64,000 bases of DNA from BQJU01 sp964015035 (lineage in GTDB: Bacteria > Bacteroidota > Bacteroidia > Chitinophagales > Saprospiraceae), in the NCBI GenBank assembly GCA_964015035.1, contig CAXHCA010000010.1, forward strand, positions 16,009 to 80,008. The letters are read 5' to 3'. Both the position numbers and the translations under genes were made by a program. This document shows, piece by piece, positions 37,908 to 47,435 of the stretch (within the stretch, counting starts at the first letter, position 1; each line of letters opens with the position of its first letter). The notes under the pieces are model-generated. The model was not told where the DNA came from, searched no databases, and saw nothing but the letters and a program-made list of their open reading frames with translations.

Positions 37908-38500
37908 TTCTCCTTACCCTTGAGGGCCTTGTTTTTCTTTTCAATACATTTTCGCAAGTTCCTTCTTCCATTCTGGATATAGGACCTCACTGTTCCGACC
38001 TCATCCATTCTCATCTCAGCAATTTCCTTATAGGACTTTCCTTCAAAATAAAACAGGTTGATACAAAACTTCTGCTCTATTTTCAGTTTCTCCAAACAAG
38101 CCTTCAATGCGGCCTCATGCCCATTTTGGATAGCTGGATCATTTAATGGATGCAATTCTTCCGCAGATTGCATAAAATTAGGATCAAAAGAAACGGTAAT
38201 CTTTTTTTTATCGCTGCGGAGCTGCATCAGACAGTGATTTTTTGCCAAAACGTGCAGCCAGGATTGGAATTGTCGAATTTCGTGCGCTTTTACTTTGTTG
38301 ATTAGTTCTTCATAAATGGCCATCACAGCATCTTCTGCCAAGTTAGGGTCCCCCAAATACTTTAGGCATACCCCAAATACCAACTCCAGATAGCGATCGT
38401 AGAGTTGTCCTAGAAAACGTTGCTCACCGGTTGACTGGTATTGGGCTATCAGTTCAGCATCGGTGGCAGGAGCTTGTTCTGATCTAAAAAACCTCAGCAT
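37904..38500 (-). CDS. ECF RNA polymerase sigma factor
   Basis: 198 aa. Region 2: LYDRYLELVFGVCLKYLGDP then AEDAVMAIYEELI and FQSWLHVLAKNHCLMQL. Region 4: NLFYFEGKSYKEIAEMRM with SYIQNGRRNLRKCI. Typical Bacteroidota ECF size. Four-base overlap with the downstream anti-sigma-like gene ensures coupled translation. Target genes are not visible. Confidence 0.93.
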   Translation of the reverse strand: MLRFFRSEQAPATDAELIAQYQSTGEQRFLGQLYDRYLELVFGVCLKYLGDPNLAEDAVMAIYEELINKVKAHEIRQFQSWLHVLAKNHCLMQLRSDKKKITVSFDPNFMQSAEELHPLNDPAIQNGHEAALKACLEKLKIEQKFCINLFYFEGKSYKEIAEMRMDEVGTVRSYIQNGRRNLRKCIEKKNKALKGKEK

Positions 38501-38734
38501 GTTGTAAAGTTAAACATTAGACTCGTTTTCCAAGGACCATTTGGGTATTAAAATCCCTTTTCCCATAGATTTGCTTCCTGTCCCTGATATCATCTAGCCT
38601 TTTTCACCTATGCATCAACGCTACAATCCTTCAAAAAATTGCTAATTTAACCTTCGCGCGGGTTCTTTTTGAACCAAGTGCCTATCCCAACTGTAATAAT
38701 GTATTAGAATCTTCAAGTTTTAGAAACGGAAGGT

Positions 38735-38742
38735 TAACTTTG
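38735..38742 (+). promoter_or_regulatory. Candidate -7 element TAACTTTG
   Basis: Matches TAnnTTTG exactly, 20 bases before the bacilliredoxin ATG. The 262-base gap between this gene and the divergent sigma gene has no other feature. Confidence 0.55.
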
Positions 38743-38762
38743 TAAAAAATAAAAAGTAAGTT

Positions 38763-39176
38763 ATGTATCCAGCGGAACTGACAGCGCCTATGGCGCAAGA
38801 TTTAACCAGCTTTGGTTTTGAGAGCTTAACCTCAGCAGATGAGGTTGTCGAGGTTTTGGAAAATATGGAAGGTACTGCTTTGCTTGTGGTTAATTCCGTA
38901 TGTGGCTGTGCAGCTGCCAATGCCCGGCCCGGAGCAAAACTAGCTATTCAAAATGATGCCAAACCTGATCATTTGTACACAGTGTTTGCAGGAGTAGACA
39001 AGGAAGCAACGGCCAAGGCTAGAGAGTTCCTACTGCCCTACCCTCCTTCATCACCTTCTATCGCCTTATTTAAGGACGGTAAATTGGTCCACTTTTTAGA
39101 AAGACACCACATTGAAGGGCGTTCGGCCGAAATCATTGCTCAAAACTTGAAAATGGCATTTGACCATTTTTGTTAG
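38763..39176 (+). CDS. BrxA/BrxB-family bacilliredoxin
   Basis: 137 aa, full length for the family. Begins MYPAELTAPM as in YphP/YqiW. The redox motif is C47-G-C49 in VVNSVCGCAAANARPG. The rest of the thioredoxin fold is present (HLYTVFAGVDKEATAKAREF, PPSSPSIALFKDGKLVHF, ERHHIEGRSAE). It removes bacillithiol or similar low-molecular thiols from oxidised proteins (family knowledge); Bacteroidota use of bacillithiol varies. Own promoter and terminator: a single-gene transcript. Confidence 0.94.
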   Translation: MYPAELTAPMAQDLTSFGFESLTSADEVVEVLENMEGTALLVVNSVCGCAAANARPGAKLAIQNDAKPDHLYTVFAGVDKEATAKAREFLLPYPPSSPSIALFKDGKLVHFLERHHIEGRSAEIIAQNLKMAFDHFC

Positions 39177-39196
39177 CACGCAACAGCAGGATAAAG

Positions 39197-39240
39197 AAAG
39201 GCTATCTCCGGACTTATGAGTGGGAGATAGCCTTTTGTTT
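39197..39240 (+). terminator. Intrinsic terminator of the bacilliredoxin gene
   Basis: AAGGCTATCTCC ... GGAGATAGCCTT, a 12-bp perfect stem followed by TTGTTTT, 20 bases after the stop codon. Confidence 0.85.
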
Positions 39241-39264
39241 TATTGAAGAAGCCCCGAGATAAGG

Positions 39265-39909
39265 CTAGGGGGCGAGACAATCAATTCTCCAATCATCCCC
39301 TTCTCGAAGGTACTGGATGCGATCGTGCAAGCGACTACTTCTACCTTGCCAAAACTCCAGTAAATCAGGAACCAGCCGATACCCGCCCCAATGTTCCGGA
39401 CGAGGCAGCACTGCCGCTTCTGCATATTGCTTTTCCAAGTTCTGCACCGCTGTTTCCAAGACCTCCCGATGCGGAATAACTTCACTTTGAGGCGAAGCCC
39501 AAGCCCCTATCTGGCTACCTTTCGGTCGGCTTTGAAAATATTCGGTAGATGCTTCCTCGGTGATTTTTTCGACCCGTCCTTCAATGCGCACTTGGCGTTG
39601 TAATTCTATCCATAAAAAGCAGATGGCCGCGTATGGATTGGCCGCTAGTTCCTGGCCTTTACGGCTGCGGTAGTTGGTAAAAAAAACAAAGCCACGTTCA
39701 TCTACCTCCTTGAGTAGCAAGATCCGCGCTGACGGATGTCCGGTAGTGGTACATGTAGCCAATGTCATAGCATTGGGCTCAGGCAATTCGGCATCTAAAG
39801 CTTGATCCATCCATACTTTAAACTGCTTTAATGGATTGCGCTCAACGGCATCCTTGTTCAATTGCCCTAAGGTATAATCCTCTCTTTTATCTTTCAGGTT
39901 TAATAACAT
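39265..39909 (-). CDS. pdxH: Pyridoxine/pyridoxamine 5'-phosphate oxidase
   Basis: 214 aa, normal length. Family landmarks: LRDKREDY-like start (LKDKREDYTLGQL), PNAMTLATCTTTGHPSARILLLKEVDERGFVFFTNYRSRKG split across the FMN site, FLWIELQRQVRIEGRVEKI, SRPKGSQIGAWASPQS, and the C-terminal LEFWQGRSSRLHDRI. It makes pyridoxal 5'-phosphate from PNP or PMP with FMN and O2. Cytoplasmic; a single gene. On its own strand the two hairpin elements at 39992 and 40083 lie upstream. Confidence 0.96.
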   Translation of the reverse strand: MLLNLKDKREDYTLGQLNKDAVERNPLKQFKVWMDQALDAELPEPNAMTLATCTTTGHPSARILLLKEVDERGFVFFTNYRSRKGQELAANPYAAICFLWIELQRQVRIEGRVEKITEEASTEYFQSRPKGSQIGAWASPQSEVIPHREVLETAVQNLEKQYAEAAVLPRPEHWGGYRLVPDLLEFWQGRSSRLHDRIQYLREGDDWRIDCLAP

Positions 39910-39991
39910 AGCAAAGGCTTTTAGACCAATTCCAGAATAAAAAATTCAGAGAAGGAAAGATACAGGAAAATGTGTAAGGCGGGAAAAAAAA

Positions 39992-40011
39992 CCCCCGAAT
40001 ACTTTCGGGGG
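39992..40011 (-). terminator. Hairpin element e1 with T-run on the minus strand
   Basis: CCCCCGAA-TACT-TTCGGGGG preceded on the plus strand by eight A, i.e. followed by eight T on the minus strand, as in an intrinsic terminator. On the minus strand it is preceded by TTCATAGTGTTTGTTT, a core shared with e2 (40083) and the element at 52646. No coding gene for it to terminate is visible; it may end a short RNA, or act in the leader of pdxH. Confidence 0.7.
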
Positions 40012-40082
40012 AAGAAACTTAAAACAAACACTATGAACAACACTAAAATATTGTCGAAACTTCAAATTTGGGCAAAAAAAAA

Positions 40083-40102
40083 CCCCCGAACGAATCGGGG
40101 GG
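40083..40102 (-). terminator. Hairpin element e2 with T-run on the minus strand
   Basis: CCCCCGA-ACGAA-TCGGGGG followed on the minus strand by nine T; preceded by TTCATAGTTTTTGTTTA. Near-duplicate of e1, 91 bases away. The rest of the 767-base gap (39910-40676) holds the miniature element at 40447 and the efflux terminator at 40554. Confidence 0.7.
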
Positions 40103-40446
40103 GAATAAACAAAAACTATGAACAAACACTCACCCAATTAATCTTAAGTAAGAGGTACTTTTCGTATTGATGTTGGTAAGTAGAATAGATAGATACTAGA
40201 TTTTATTATCTTAGCACCCGCTTTTGTGATGTTGTTGTTTAATGCCCCTTCTCGCTCTCGTTGTAACAAAGAAAGCAAGTTTGGACAAAATAAAAATGTA
40301 TTTTTTATACGAATTTGTGACATAGCAATTTCGAAAGCCAATTAAACGACCAGTCCATACGCAGAATGCGCTTATTTGTTACAGTTAAACAGAGAAAAAC
40401 CAGCAAAACCACATCTTTTCACCCATTATCCGCTTCATATTTGTTT

Positions 40447-40481
40447 TAAGGGCTAACGTTTGACCTCTAAACGTGGACTTA
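40447..40481. mobile_element. MITE-like element, minimal copy B (35 bp)
   Basis: TAAGGGCTAACGTTTGACC on one end; the other end read in reverse is TAAGTCCACGTTTAGAGGTC, which matches 24 of 27 bases with the left end of copy A over its full length. TA is present at both outer edges. Confidence 0.55.
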
Positions 40482-40553
40482 AATCCGTTTTTATCCTGAT
40501 GATTAACACCATTCATTAGGCCCTTCTTTTTATTAAAACCTTTCCCGTTAAAC

Positions 40554-40590
40554 AAAAAAAGAAACCAGATATCAAACCTGGTTTCTTTTG
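40554..40590 (-). terminator. Terminator of the RND efflux operon
   Basis: GAAACCAG ... CTGGTTTC flanked by A-runs and T-runs on both sides (seven A before, TTTTG after), so it can act in both directions. It lies about 90 bases beyond the stop codon of the RND permease. Confidence 0.8.
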
Positions 40591-40676
40591 TGACATATCG
40601 CTAAAAATATTTTTCTAATAAAAGTGGCCTATTTTCTGAATTATCTACAATCAAGCCTATGATGAGAACTTAAAAA

Positions 40677-43600
40677 TCAATTTTTGGTCCGGAACAAATT
40701 AACAACCCCTGATTTCAATCGATACGCCAACCAATACATGACCGGCACCACAATCAAGGTTAGAAAAGTAGCAAAGACAAGGCCATAAATCACGGTCCAG
40801 GCCATGGTTCCCCAGAAGGCCGCATTATCGCCTCCCGTATAGTAGTTGGGATCCAAATCGGAAATGAAGGTGAAGAAATTAAAATTAAACCCAATAGCCA
40901 GTGGCACCAACCCTAGTACCGTGGTAATAGCGGTGAGCAATACGGGACGTAAACGCGTTGCACCCGCCACCTCAATAGCTTCTTTAATATCTGCGTCTGA
41001 CAATTGTTCCATCTTGGTGTAGCCCATTTCTTCCTGCTTCCGCTCTATCAACAGGTTGATGTAATCCACCAATACGATCGCATTGTTGACCACAATTCCC
41101 GCCAGAGAGATAATCCCGACGCCGGTCATCACAATCTCTATATCCATTCCTGTGAAAACGTATCCCAGGAATACACCAATGGTACTAAACAAAACCGAGA
41201 GGATAATAATAAAGGGGGAAATGATGGAATTGAATTGCGCAACGATGATGATAAAAATCACAAATACAGCCAAGAGCAAGGCGCCGCTGAGAAAACTCAT
41301 TTCTTTATCCATTTCCTCTTGCTGCCCGGTAAACTTATAGGTATATCCACTAGGCATGTCATATTCATCCATCAAACTTTTCAGCTCATCCACCACTTCA
41401 TTGGGGTTGTAATTGGCCAATACATTTGAATAAATGGTGATAATTCTTTCCTGATCTTTTCGATTGATCGAGTTATAGGTGGAGGAGTACTTGATATCAG
41501 TGACCGCCGAAATGGGCACCTGGCTAATTTTGCCGGTAGCAGGACTTCGGAAAGTCACTTTTTGATTCAGAATATTGTCAATATTGTAACGGTAGGTTTC
41601 ATTTGCCCTTACCTGAATGGGATATTCATCCTCTCCTTGTTTGAATTTTGAAACCTCCTTGCCAAAGACCGCTGTCCGGATCACGTCCGCAATATTATAG
41701 GTAGAGACCTCATAACGCCGTGCCGCCTCCCGATCAATATTGACCAACAATTCCGGTTTACCGATTTTCACATCAGACTTCAATTCTTCAACGCCCGGTA
41801 CATTTTTACTATTGAGGTAAGCCATCACCTCTTCTGAAAGCATGGCCAACTGGTCGATATCATCCCCCTTCAGCTCCAGGTTAATGTCTTTACCGACCGG
41901 AGGCCCCTCCTGGTTTTGATCCACCACAATTTGCACACCAGGATAACCGTGAACAGCCGCTCGAATTTTCTCCATAATCATGGTCGTAGAAACGCCTCCC
42001 CGATCTTTTGATGGCACAAAAGAGACAGTCAACCTTCCCTTGTGAGGTGAAGCTCCAAACTCAGGTCCGGCATTTGGGTCCGAGGTATTTTCACCGATTT
42101 GCGACAGCACGGCCTCCGTGATCTCCGAGTACGGAGCAACCACTTCTTCCACCTTTTTCTCGATATCTCTCATCAAGCGATCAGTTGCCTCAATATCCTT
42201 ACCCAATGGCAGTTCCACAAAAGCATTTACATATAAAGGATCAGCTTTGGGAAACAAGACCACTTTAGGTGCATTGGCCATCAGCAAAGCCAGTGCGACA
42301 AAAAGAAGAACAAAGGTTCCAGCAAAGATAATGCTCGGCATGAATCCCCTTAAAGCCAACTGAACAAATCGATCATACACCCTTTCTAAGACCGGCAAGA
42401 CATGATTTTGGAATCCGAAAGCGGCCCGCCTTAAAATAAAGAAATTCAATAAGGTCATGACCACTACCACACCCAACAAATTCCGTAGCCATTGTACCCC
42501 AGCCAAATGAGCCAAAAGGCCGATCAACGTCATACCAATGACCGCAATCAAAATATTCCTACGACGGCGCTTCCGTACAACCAGATCATCCGCGCGGGCA
42601 TCAATTTTCATAAATTGTCCGGTAAACACCGGGTTCATGACCAAAGCCACAAACAGAGAGGAGGTCAATACCGTAATCAAGGTAATGGGCAAAAATTTCA
42701 TAAAACTGCCCATCAATCCCGGCCAGAAAGCCAACGGCATAAAGGCTGCCAAAGTTGTTGCAGTAGAAGCAATGATTGGCAAAGCCACCTCACCCGCTCC
42801 ATATTTAGCCGCATCCCAACTCGAATACCCATTTTGCATGTAGCGATAGATGTTTTCAACCACCACAATCGCGTTATCTACCAACATCCCAAGTGCCAAA
42901 ATCAGTGAAAAGAGCACCACCATATTCATGGTATAGCCCAATAAGCCGAGTACCATAATTCCCATCAACATGGAAATAGGAATGGCCAATCCCACAAAGA
43001 GGGCGTTCCGGATTCCCAAGAAAAACAGTAGGACCAAAACAACCAGGATCACTCCGGAGATAATGCTATTTTCCAAATTGGAAACCAAATCTCTGGTCTG
43101 GATAGACAAATCATTGAAGTAACTAATATCCAAATCTTTTGGCAATACCGTTTCGCGGGCTTTTTCGACCACTTTTTTGATATTGTCAGAAGCATCCAGC
43201 AAATTCTCACCACTTTCCTTAATAATATCCAAAGAGATGACGGGTAGGGCGTTGGCCCGCGCAATACTCGTTGTTTCCTGATAGCCAAAGGTCACTTTAG
43301 CAATATCCTTCAGGTAGATGGGCATTTGATTTTCGCTCTTCACGATCATCTGTTCGAGCTCCTTGACCGACTTAAATTCACCAATAACTCGAATGGTCCG
43401 ACGAAATCCATTATTGAGCAATTCGCCGCCCGACATGGTGAGATTCTCCCCCTTCACTGCATTTTCGATATCAGAAAAAGACAACTGCATCGACTCCATC
43501 TTGGGGAGGTCCACTTCTATGCTCACTTCCCGCTCTAGTGCCCCCTTAATGTCAACATCCGAAATCTCCTGCAATTCTTCCAATTCATCTTCCAAGTATT

Positions 43601-44114
43601 CTGCGAAGTCACGCAGTTCATCATTGGTATAATTACCTGAGAGGTTCACCGTCATAATTGGCAATTCGGAGAGATTGATATCCAATACCTCGGGGTCTTC
43701 CGTCAGGTCATTGGGCAATTCCGATTTAGCCTTATCCACAGCATCCTTGACCTTCCGCGTTGCATCGTCCAAATCCACATCTGCCTCAAACTCGGCGACA
43801 ATCAAAGAATAATCCTGTAGAGACGAGGAAGTGATATCCTTAATTTCAGAAATAGAAGCCAATTCTTTTTCAATTGGCCGGGTGATTAGATTCTCAATAT
43901 CCTCTGCGGAGTTGCCAAAATAAACCGTATTCACATAGATTTGTGGCCAGGGAATTTCAGGATATGCTTCTTTAGGAGTGGTGTTATAAGACCGAACCCC
44001 AAAAAGCATGATCATAAAAGTGAGCAGGAAGATACTGGTCGAATTATCGACGGCAAAGGAGGTTAAACTGAATTCACGCAACCCCTCTTTTATTTTTTCA
44101 GTTATGTCAGCCAT
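40677..44114 (-). CDS. RND efflux transporter permease (AcrB/HAE1-like)
   Basis: 1145 aa, longer than AcrB (about 1050), because of an extra cytoplasmic/membrane insert near residues 500-560 (VVRKRRRRNILIAVIGM ... LLGVVVVMTLLNFFIL). Twelve or more helices and two large periplasmic domains. The TM4 proton-relay motif is present (LGMLVDNAIVVVENIYRYM), as is the second-half LAGIVVNNAIVLVDYIN. The periplasmic porter regions start TYFGNSAEDIE-like (VYFGNSAEDIENLITRPIE). Drives proton-coupled export; substrate is unknown. Last gene of the operon TetR, TolC, adaptor, RND. Confidence 0.95.
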   Translation of the reverse strand: MADITEKIKEGLREFSLTSFAVDNSTSIFLLTFMIMLFGVRSYNTTPKEAYPEIPWPQIYVNTVYFGNSAEDIENLITRPIEKELASISEIKDITSSSLQDYSLIVAEFEADVDLDDATRKVKDAVDKAKSELPNDLTEDPEVLDINLSELPIMTVNLSGNYTNDELRDFAEYLEDELEELQEISDVDIKGALEREVSIEVDLPKMESMQLSFSDIENAVKGENLTMSGGELLNNGFRRTIRVIGEFKSVKELEQMIVKSENQMPIYLKDIAKVTFGYQETTSIARANALPVISLDIIKESGENLLDASDNIKKVVEKARETVLPKDLDISYFNDLSIQTRDLVSNLENSIISGVILVVLVLLFFLGIRNALFVGLAIPISMLMGIMVLGLLGYTMNMVVLFSLILALGMLVDNAIVVVENIYRYMQNGYSSWDAAKYGAGEVALPIIASTATTLAAFMPLAFWPGLMGSFMKFLPITLITVLTSSLFVALVMNPVFTGQFMKIDARADDLVVRKRRRRNILIAVIGMTLIGLLAHLAGVQWLRNLLGVVVVMTLLNFFILRRAAFGFQNHVLPVLERVYDRFVQLALRGFMPSIIFAGTFVLLFVALALLMANAPKVVLFPKADPLYVNAFVELPLGKDIEATDRLMRDIEKKVEEVVAPYSEITEAVLSQIGENTSDPNAGPEFGASPHKGRLTVSFVPSKDRGGVSTTMIMEKIRAAVHGYPGVQIVVDQNQEGPPVGKDINLELKGDDIDQLAMLSEEVMAYLNSKNVPGVEELKSDVKIGKPELLVNIDREAARRYEVSTYNIADVIRTAVFGKEVSKFKQGEDEYPIQVRANETYRYNIDNILNQKVTFRSPATGKISQVPISAVTDIKYSSTYNSINRKDQERIITIYSNVLANYNPNEVVDELKSLMDEYDMPSGYTYKFTGQQEEMDKEMSFLSGALLLAVFVIFIIIVAQFNSIISPFIIILSVLFSTIGVFLGYVFTGMDIEIVMTGVGIISLAGIVVNNAIVLVDYINLLIERKQEEMGYTKMEQLSDADIKEAIEVAGATRLRPVLLTAITTVLGLVPLAIGFNFNFFTFISDLDPNYYTGGDNAAFWGTMAWTVIYGLVFATFLTLIVVPVMYWLAYRLKSGVVNLFRTKN

Positions 44115-44159
44115 TTTTTTCTAATTAGATAGATTCTCAATTCAGCGCATGATTAAGCA

Positions 44160-45341
44160 TTACTCAGCACTACCAATCGCACCGTTTGCCACTACTTTCA
44201 CGGGAGTATTATCCGTTAGCCCCCGAGCACCTTCCATGATCAACACCTCGTCACCATTTAGCCCTTGGGTGATCAAGATGTTGCCCTCATAGCTTTCTCC
44301 CGTAGTGACATAGACCTTTTTCGCGGTGAGTCCTTCTGGTCCTTCCATAGTGATATACACAAAATCTTTCCCCCCAACTTCTTGTTGCACCACTTCCAAT
44401 GGAATCGCTACGGCCTCTTTTGCCGTAAAGTCATTGACCAGTACTTCGACTAGAAGATTGGGTTTCAATGTCGTTGAATTTCCGGGGACCTTCATTTCGA
44501 TATCGAAAGTTCGGTTAGCAGCGTTGATAACATTGCCAATTTGGGTCACGGACAGCTCCCGTTCCTCGTTGAGGGCTGGAATTCTAACCTTCACCTTTTC
44601 ACCTTTTCGCACATCTCCAAGATAAGTCTCGGGAATTTCCGCCACGACTTTCAGTTTATTGGTATTCAAAATTTGAACGATCGGCATGCCGGGCGAAGCG
44701 ATTTCTCCAGCGTGTACCATAACCGTTTCTACTTCCCCGGAGATGGGCGCGTAGACCTCTTCCTTACTCAATTGCAGACGGAGCAAATCGAGGTTTTTTT
44801 CCAATCTCTCTACGCTATTTTTCGCCTCCAGAAATTGAATTTCCGAACCGATGTTCTGATCCCAAAGTCGCTTCTGCCGTTCGTAGACCGTCTTGGCCAA
44901 GCTCAAGGAAGTTCCCAATTCGAGCATCTGCTTCTTCACGGCTTCCAAATCGAGTTTAGCAATCAATTGACCACGCTTCACATTATCGCCCTCTTGTACT
45001 TTTAGATCCAGAATTCTACCAGCTACTTCACTGGTGGCGGCTACCATATCGTCGGCTTGTACGGTACCCTGCAAATTCACATAGTGTTTAAAATCCATGC
45101 GTTGCACAGGTAGAGTGGTCACTAAAATCTGTTTCTTTTCCACGCTTGAGGTATCCTTTTCGGCAATAGCCATTTCCAATTGCTCCACGAAGTTGCTCAA
45201 TTCTTTAGACTCTAATCGTTTTGCCTTGAGCAATTCCTTCATAGCGCCAAGATCCTCCGGAATCTCATTTTGGTTGGCTTCCGGCCCGCTACAGGCCACC
45301 AGAAACATTGTCAAAAGTAGGGTGCTAACCAGATATTTCAT
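44160..45341 (-). CDS. RND periplasmic adaptor (membrane fusion) lipoprotein
   Basis: 393 aa. Lipobox LTMFLVAC-S near residue 17. A coiled-coil pair (about 30-60 and 130-200) inserted in a lipoyl domain (VNLQGTVQADDMVAATSEVAGRI ... KEEVYAPISGEVETVMVHAGE), then the barrel (LKVVAEIPETYLGDVRKGEKV) and membrane-proximal domains. The extra N-terminal coiled coil before the lipoyl domain is unusual in length. Links the RND pump to the TolC channel. 45 bases before the permease gene. Confidence 0.94.
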   Translation of the reverse strand: MKYLVSTLLLTMFLVACSGPEANQNEIPEDLGAMKELLKAKRLESKELSNFVEQLEMAIAEKDTSSVEKKQILVTTLPVQRMDFKHYVNLQGTVQADDMVAATSEVAGRILDLKVQEGDNVKRGQLIAKLDLEAVKKQMLELGTSLSLAKTVYERQKRLWDQNIGSEIQFLEAKNSVERLEKNLDLLRLQLSKEEVYAPISGEVETVMVHAGEIASPGMPIVQILNTNKLKVVAEIPETYLGDVRKGEKVKVRIPALNEERELSVTQIGNVINAANRTFDIEMKVPGNSTTLKPNLLVEVLVNDFTAKEAVAIPLEVVQQEVGGKDFVYITMEGPEGLTAKKVYVTTGESYEGNILITQGLNGDEVLIMEGARGLTDNTPVKVVANGAIGSAE

Positions 45342-45398
45342 CTTTCGTTTAGTTTAATATTATGTTGTAAGTCCTCCTAATTGGAGCAAATTTTTAAA

Positions 45399-46739
45399 TT
45401 ATTGTCCCAGGGCCTTTTCCAGGCCTATCTGAGCAGAAATCAAATCATACAATGCTTGCATATAATTGCTCTGGGATGAAAAAAGGCTTTGCTCGGCTTG
45501 ATTCACTTCCAGGCTGGAACCCACCCCTTCCCGGTATTTTACCTGGGTGGTTTCGTAGATACGTTCGGCCAATTTTAGGTTTTCCTGTTGGCTGGCCAAT
45601 CGCTCACGAGCGCCCAGATAGGTCGTGCGGGCATTTTCCACTTCCAGGTTGATGCCTTTTATCAATTCTGCCTTTTGGTTAATAGTTTTTTCCAGATCGA
45701 GTTTGGCGCGCTGAATTTTCGCTTTTTTGTTCAGCCCGTCAAAAATTGGAATACTGAGGTTGAGGCCAACATAAGCGGCCGGCGCCCAAAAGCCATCAGA
45801 GCTATTGTTGCCTTGGTATTGATACTGATAAGCACCGAAAGCACGCAGGCTCGGCAAATATCCTGCCTTATTAAGCCGCACATTGAGTTCACTCAAATTA
45901 ATGCCCATTTCCATGAGAGCCACCTCCGGGCGCAGTCCCGTATTTACGGCTCCATTAATGGCGTTGTCAGCAACCGGACTCAGCAAGCCCTCCAAATCAT
46001 CGGCTACTTCCAGCTGCTGATCCTGTGGATAATTCATCACAAATTTTAGGTTGGAAAGGGCCACTTCTCTTTGGCGCATCAAGTTGTCTCGCTCTACTTT
46101 CAGGTTGGCAAACGACAACTGAAGGCGATCTACATCCAGTTGTTCTGAAAATCCAGCTTTGTACATCTCGCTGGTTTCAAACAGGAGTTTTTCCAGGTTG
46201 CTGATATTTTTTTCCAATAGCCGGATATTCTCCTGGACCAGCAGCACCGGAAGGTAGGCCTCTTTTACCTTGTTTCTGACTTCTCTTTGCTTGGTCACAT
46301 AGTCTTGTGCCGCATATTCTCGGTATGCTTTGGCCGCTTGCAGCCCTACAAAAAAGCTCCCATCAAAAATCATGGCGTCCAGGTCGGCTGAGACCGTGAA
46401 GTTATTTTTTAAGAAGAAGGATGCCTCCCGCTCCACCGGAATGTTCATGGCTTCAAAGAAATCAATAAATGCCTCAGGCAACGGTTGCTTGGGGACTTCC
46501 AGATAGCGTTGAAAGCGGCCGCTGGCATTCAGCTGCGGCAGACCGATGGCACGACGTTCAACAATTTGCTCCTCTGCATCGGCAATTTCAATTTGTGCAT
46601 TTTTCAGTGTAAAGCTGTGATCCATGGCATAGGCCACGGCCTCCTGAATGGTCATCTTATTTGCCTCTTGGGCATACATGCTCAAGTTGGCCCATAATAG
46701 TATCAAAGTAGAGATCACTACCTTTGGGTGAAAACTCAT
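45399..46739 (-). CDS. TolC-family outer-membrane efflux channel
   Basis: 446 aa from ATG 46739; the frame extends upstream to 46829, but that would overlap the TetR gene and lacks a signal. Signal peptide PKVVISTLILLWANLSMYAQ. Two OEP repeats: TIQEAVAYAMDHSFTLKNAQI at the start and the AGYLPSLRAFGAYQYQ/LSIPIFDGLNKKAKI block before the second set of helices. Forms the trimeric channel for the adaptor and pump downstream. 22 bases after the regulator gene. Confidence 0.93.
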   Translation of the reverse strand: MSFHPKVVISTLILLWANLSMYAQEANKMTIQEAVAYAMDHSFTLKNAQIEIADAEEQIVERRAIGLPQLNASGRFQRYLEVPKQPLPEAFIDFFEAMNIPVEREASFFLKNNFTVSADLDAMIFDGSFFVGLQAAKAYREYAAQDYVTKQREVRNKVKEAYLPVLLVQENIRLLEKNISNLEKLLFETSEMYKAGFSEQLDVDRLQLSFANLKVERDNLMRQREVALSNLKFVMNYPQDQQLEVADDLEGLLSPVADNAINGAVNTGLRPEVALMEMGINLSELNVRLNKAGYLPSLRAFGAYQYQYQGNNSSDGFWAPAAYVGLNLSIPIFDGLNKKAKIQRAKLDLEKTINQKAELIKGINLEVENARTTYLGARERLASQQENLKLAERIYETTQVKYREGVGSSLEVNQAEQSLFSSQSNYMQALYDLISAQIGLEKALGQ

Positions 46740-46761
46740 CTTACGTCTGTTTATTGTATTT

Positions 46762-47382
46762 TTAATGAATAGTACCAAGTTCATCTTGTAAGTGTCGTTC
46801 CAGAATGGCCCTGCCTTTTGGGGAAGCAATGCCGTATATGTGGTATATCATGTGTTCCCGATACAAATCCGTCGGGTTGAACTGCTGCATCGGAAAGACA
46901 TCTTCATCGACCAGGAGTGAGGTTTTTCCTACACATAACTTGGCGATGATTTCCGTATCCATATCCGTACGATAGAGTCCTTGTTTTATTCCCCGCGCCA
47001 GATTTTCTCGCATCAGGGTGAAAAAATATCGCTTATGCTGCGTTTCAAATTGCCGCCAGGTATTGACATAATATTTTTGTAAATCATACACCGTAGTTGG
47101 TGAAATGGTCCGTAAATATTGGATGACATGGCTGGCAATTTTTAACACCTCCTCGATCGCATCTTTTGCGTTATCGCGGATGGCTTGCATCTCCTGGGTA
47201 TCCTCTTCGAACTTCAAACTAAAGATTTGTTCAATCAGTTCCGATTTGTTTTCAACGTATTGATAAAGTGTCTTTTTCGAAATACCCAACTTTCGGGCAA
47301 TATCGTCCATACTGACACTTTTTAGCCCGTAACGCATAAACAAATCCGTTGCTTCTAATAATATCTGCTGCTTCACCTCCAT
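46762..47382 (-). CDS. TetR/AcrR-family transcriptional regulator
   Basis: 206 aa. N-terminal HTH: ILLEATDLFMRYGLKSVSMDDIARKLGISKKTLYQYVENKSELI. The ligand-binding C-terminal half is all-helical without homology that names a ligand. As the first gene of the efflux operon it probably represses that operon and itself. A candidate promoter (-7 TAGTTTTG, 47428-47435 on the minus strand) is 46 bases upstream. The 314-base gap up to 47696 is very AT-rich and has no gene. Confidence 0.93.
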   Translation of the reverse strand: MEVKQQILLEATDLFMRYGLKSVSMDDIARKLGISKKTLYQYVENKSELIEQIFSLKFEEDTQEMQAIRDNAKDAIEEVLKIASHVIQYLRTISPTTVYDLQKYYVNTWRQFETQHKRYFFTLMRENLARGIKQGLYRTDMDTEIIAKLCVGKTSLLVDEDVFPMQQFNPTDLYREHMIYHIYGIASPKGRAILERHLQDELGTIH

Positions 47383-47427
47383 AATGGTTTTATCCTGCTT
47401 TTGATCAGAGGTTTTCTAATAACTCTG

Positions 47428-47435
47428 CAAAACTA
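47428..47435 (-). promoter_or_regulatory. Candidate -7 element TAGTTTTG for the efflux operon
   Basis: Matches TAnnTTTG on the minus strand; the likely site where the TetR regulator acts. No palindromic operator is obvious near it. Confidence 0.35.

Noticed and set aside
39992..40102. CRISPR-like array from the repeated CCCCCGAA hairpins
   Set aside because: Only two units, unequal, with poly-T tails and no cas genes; they fit terminator-type hairpins.
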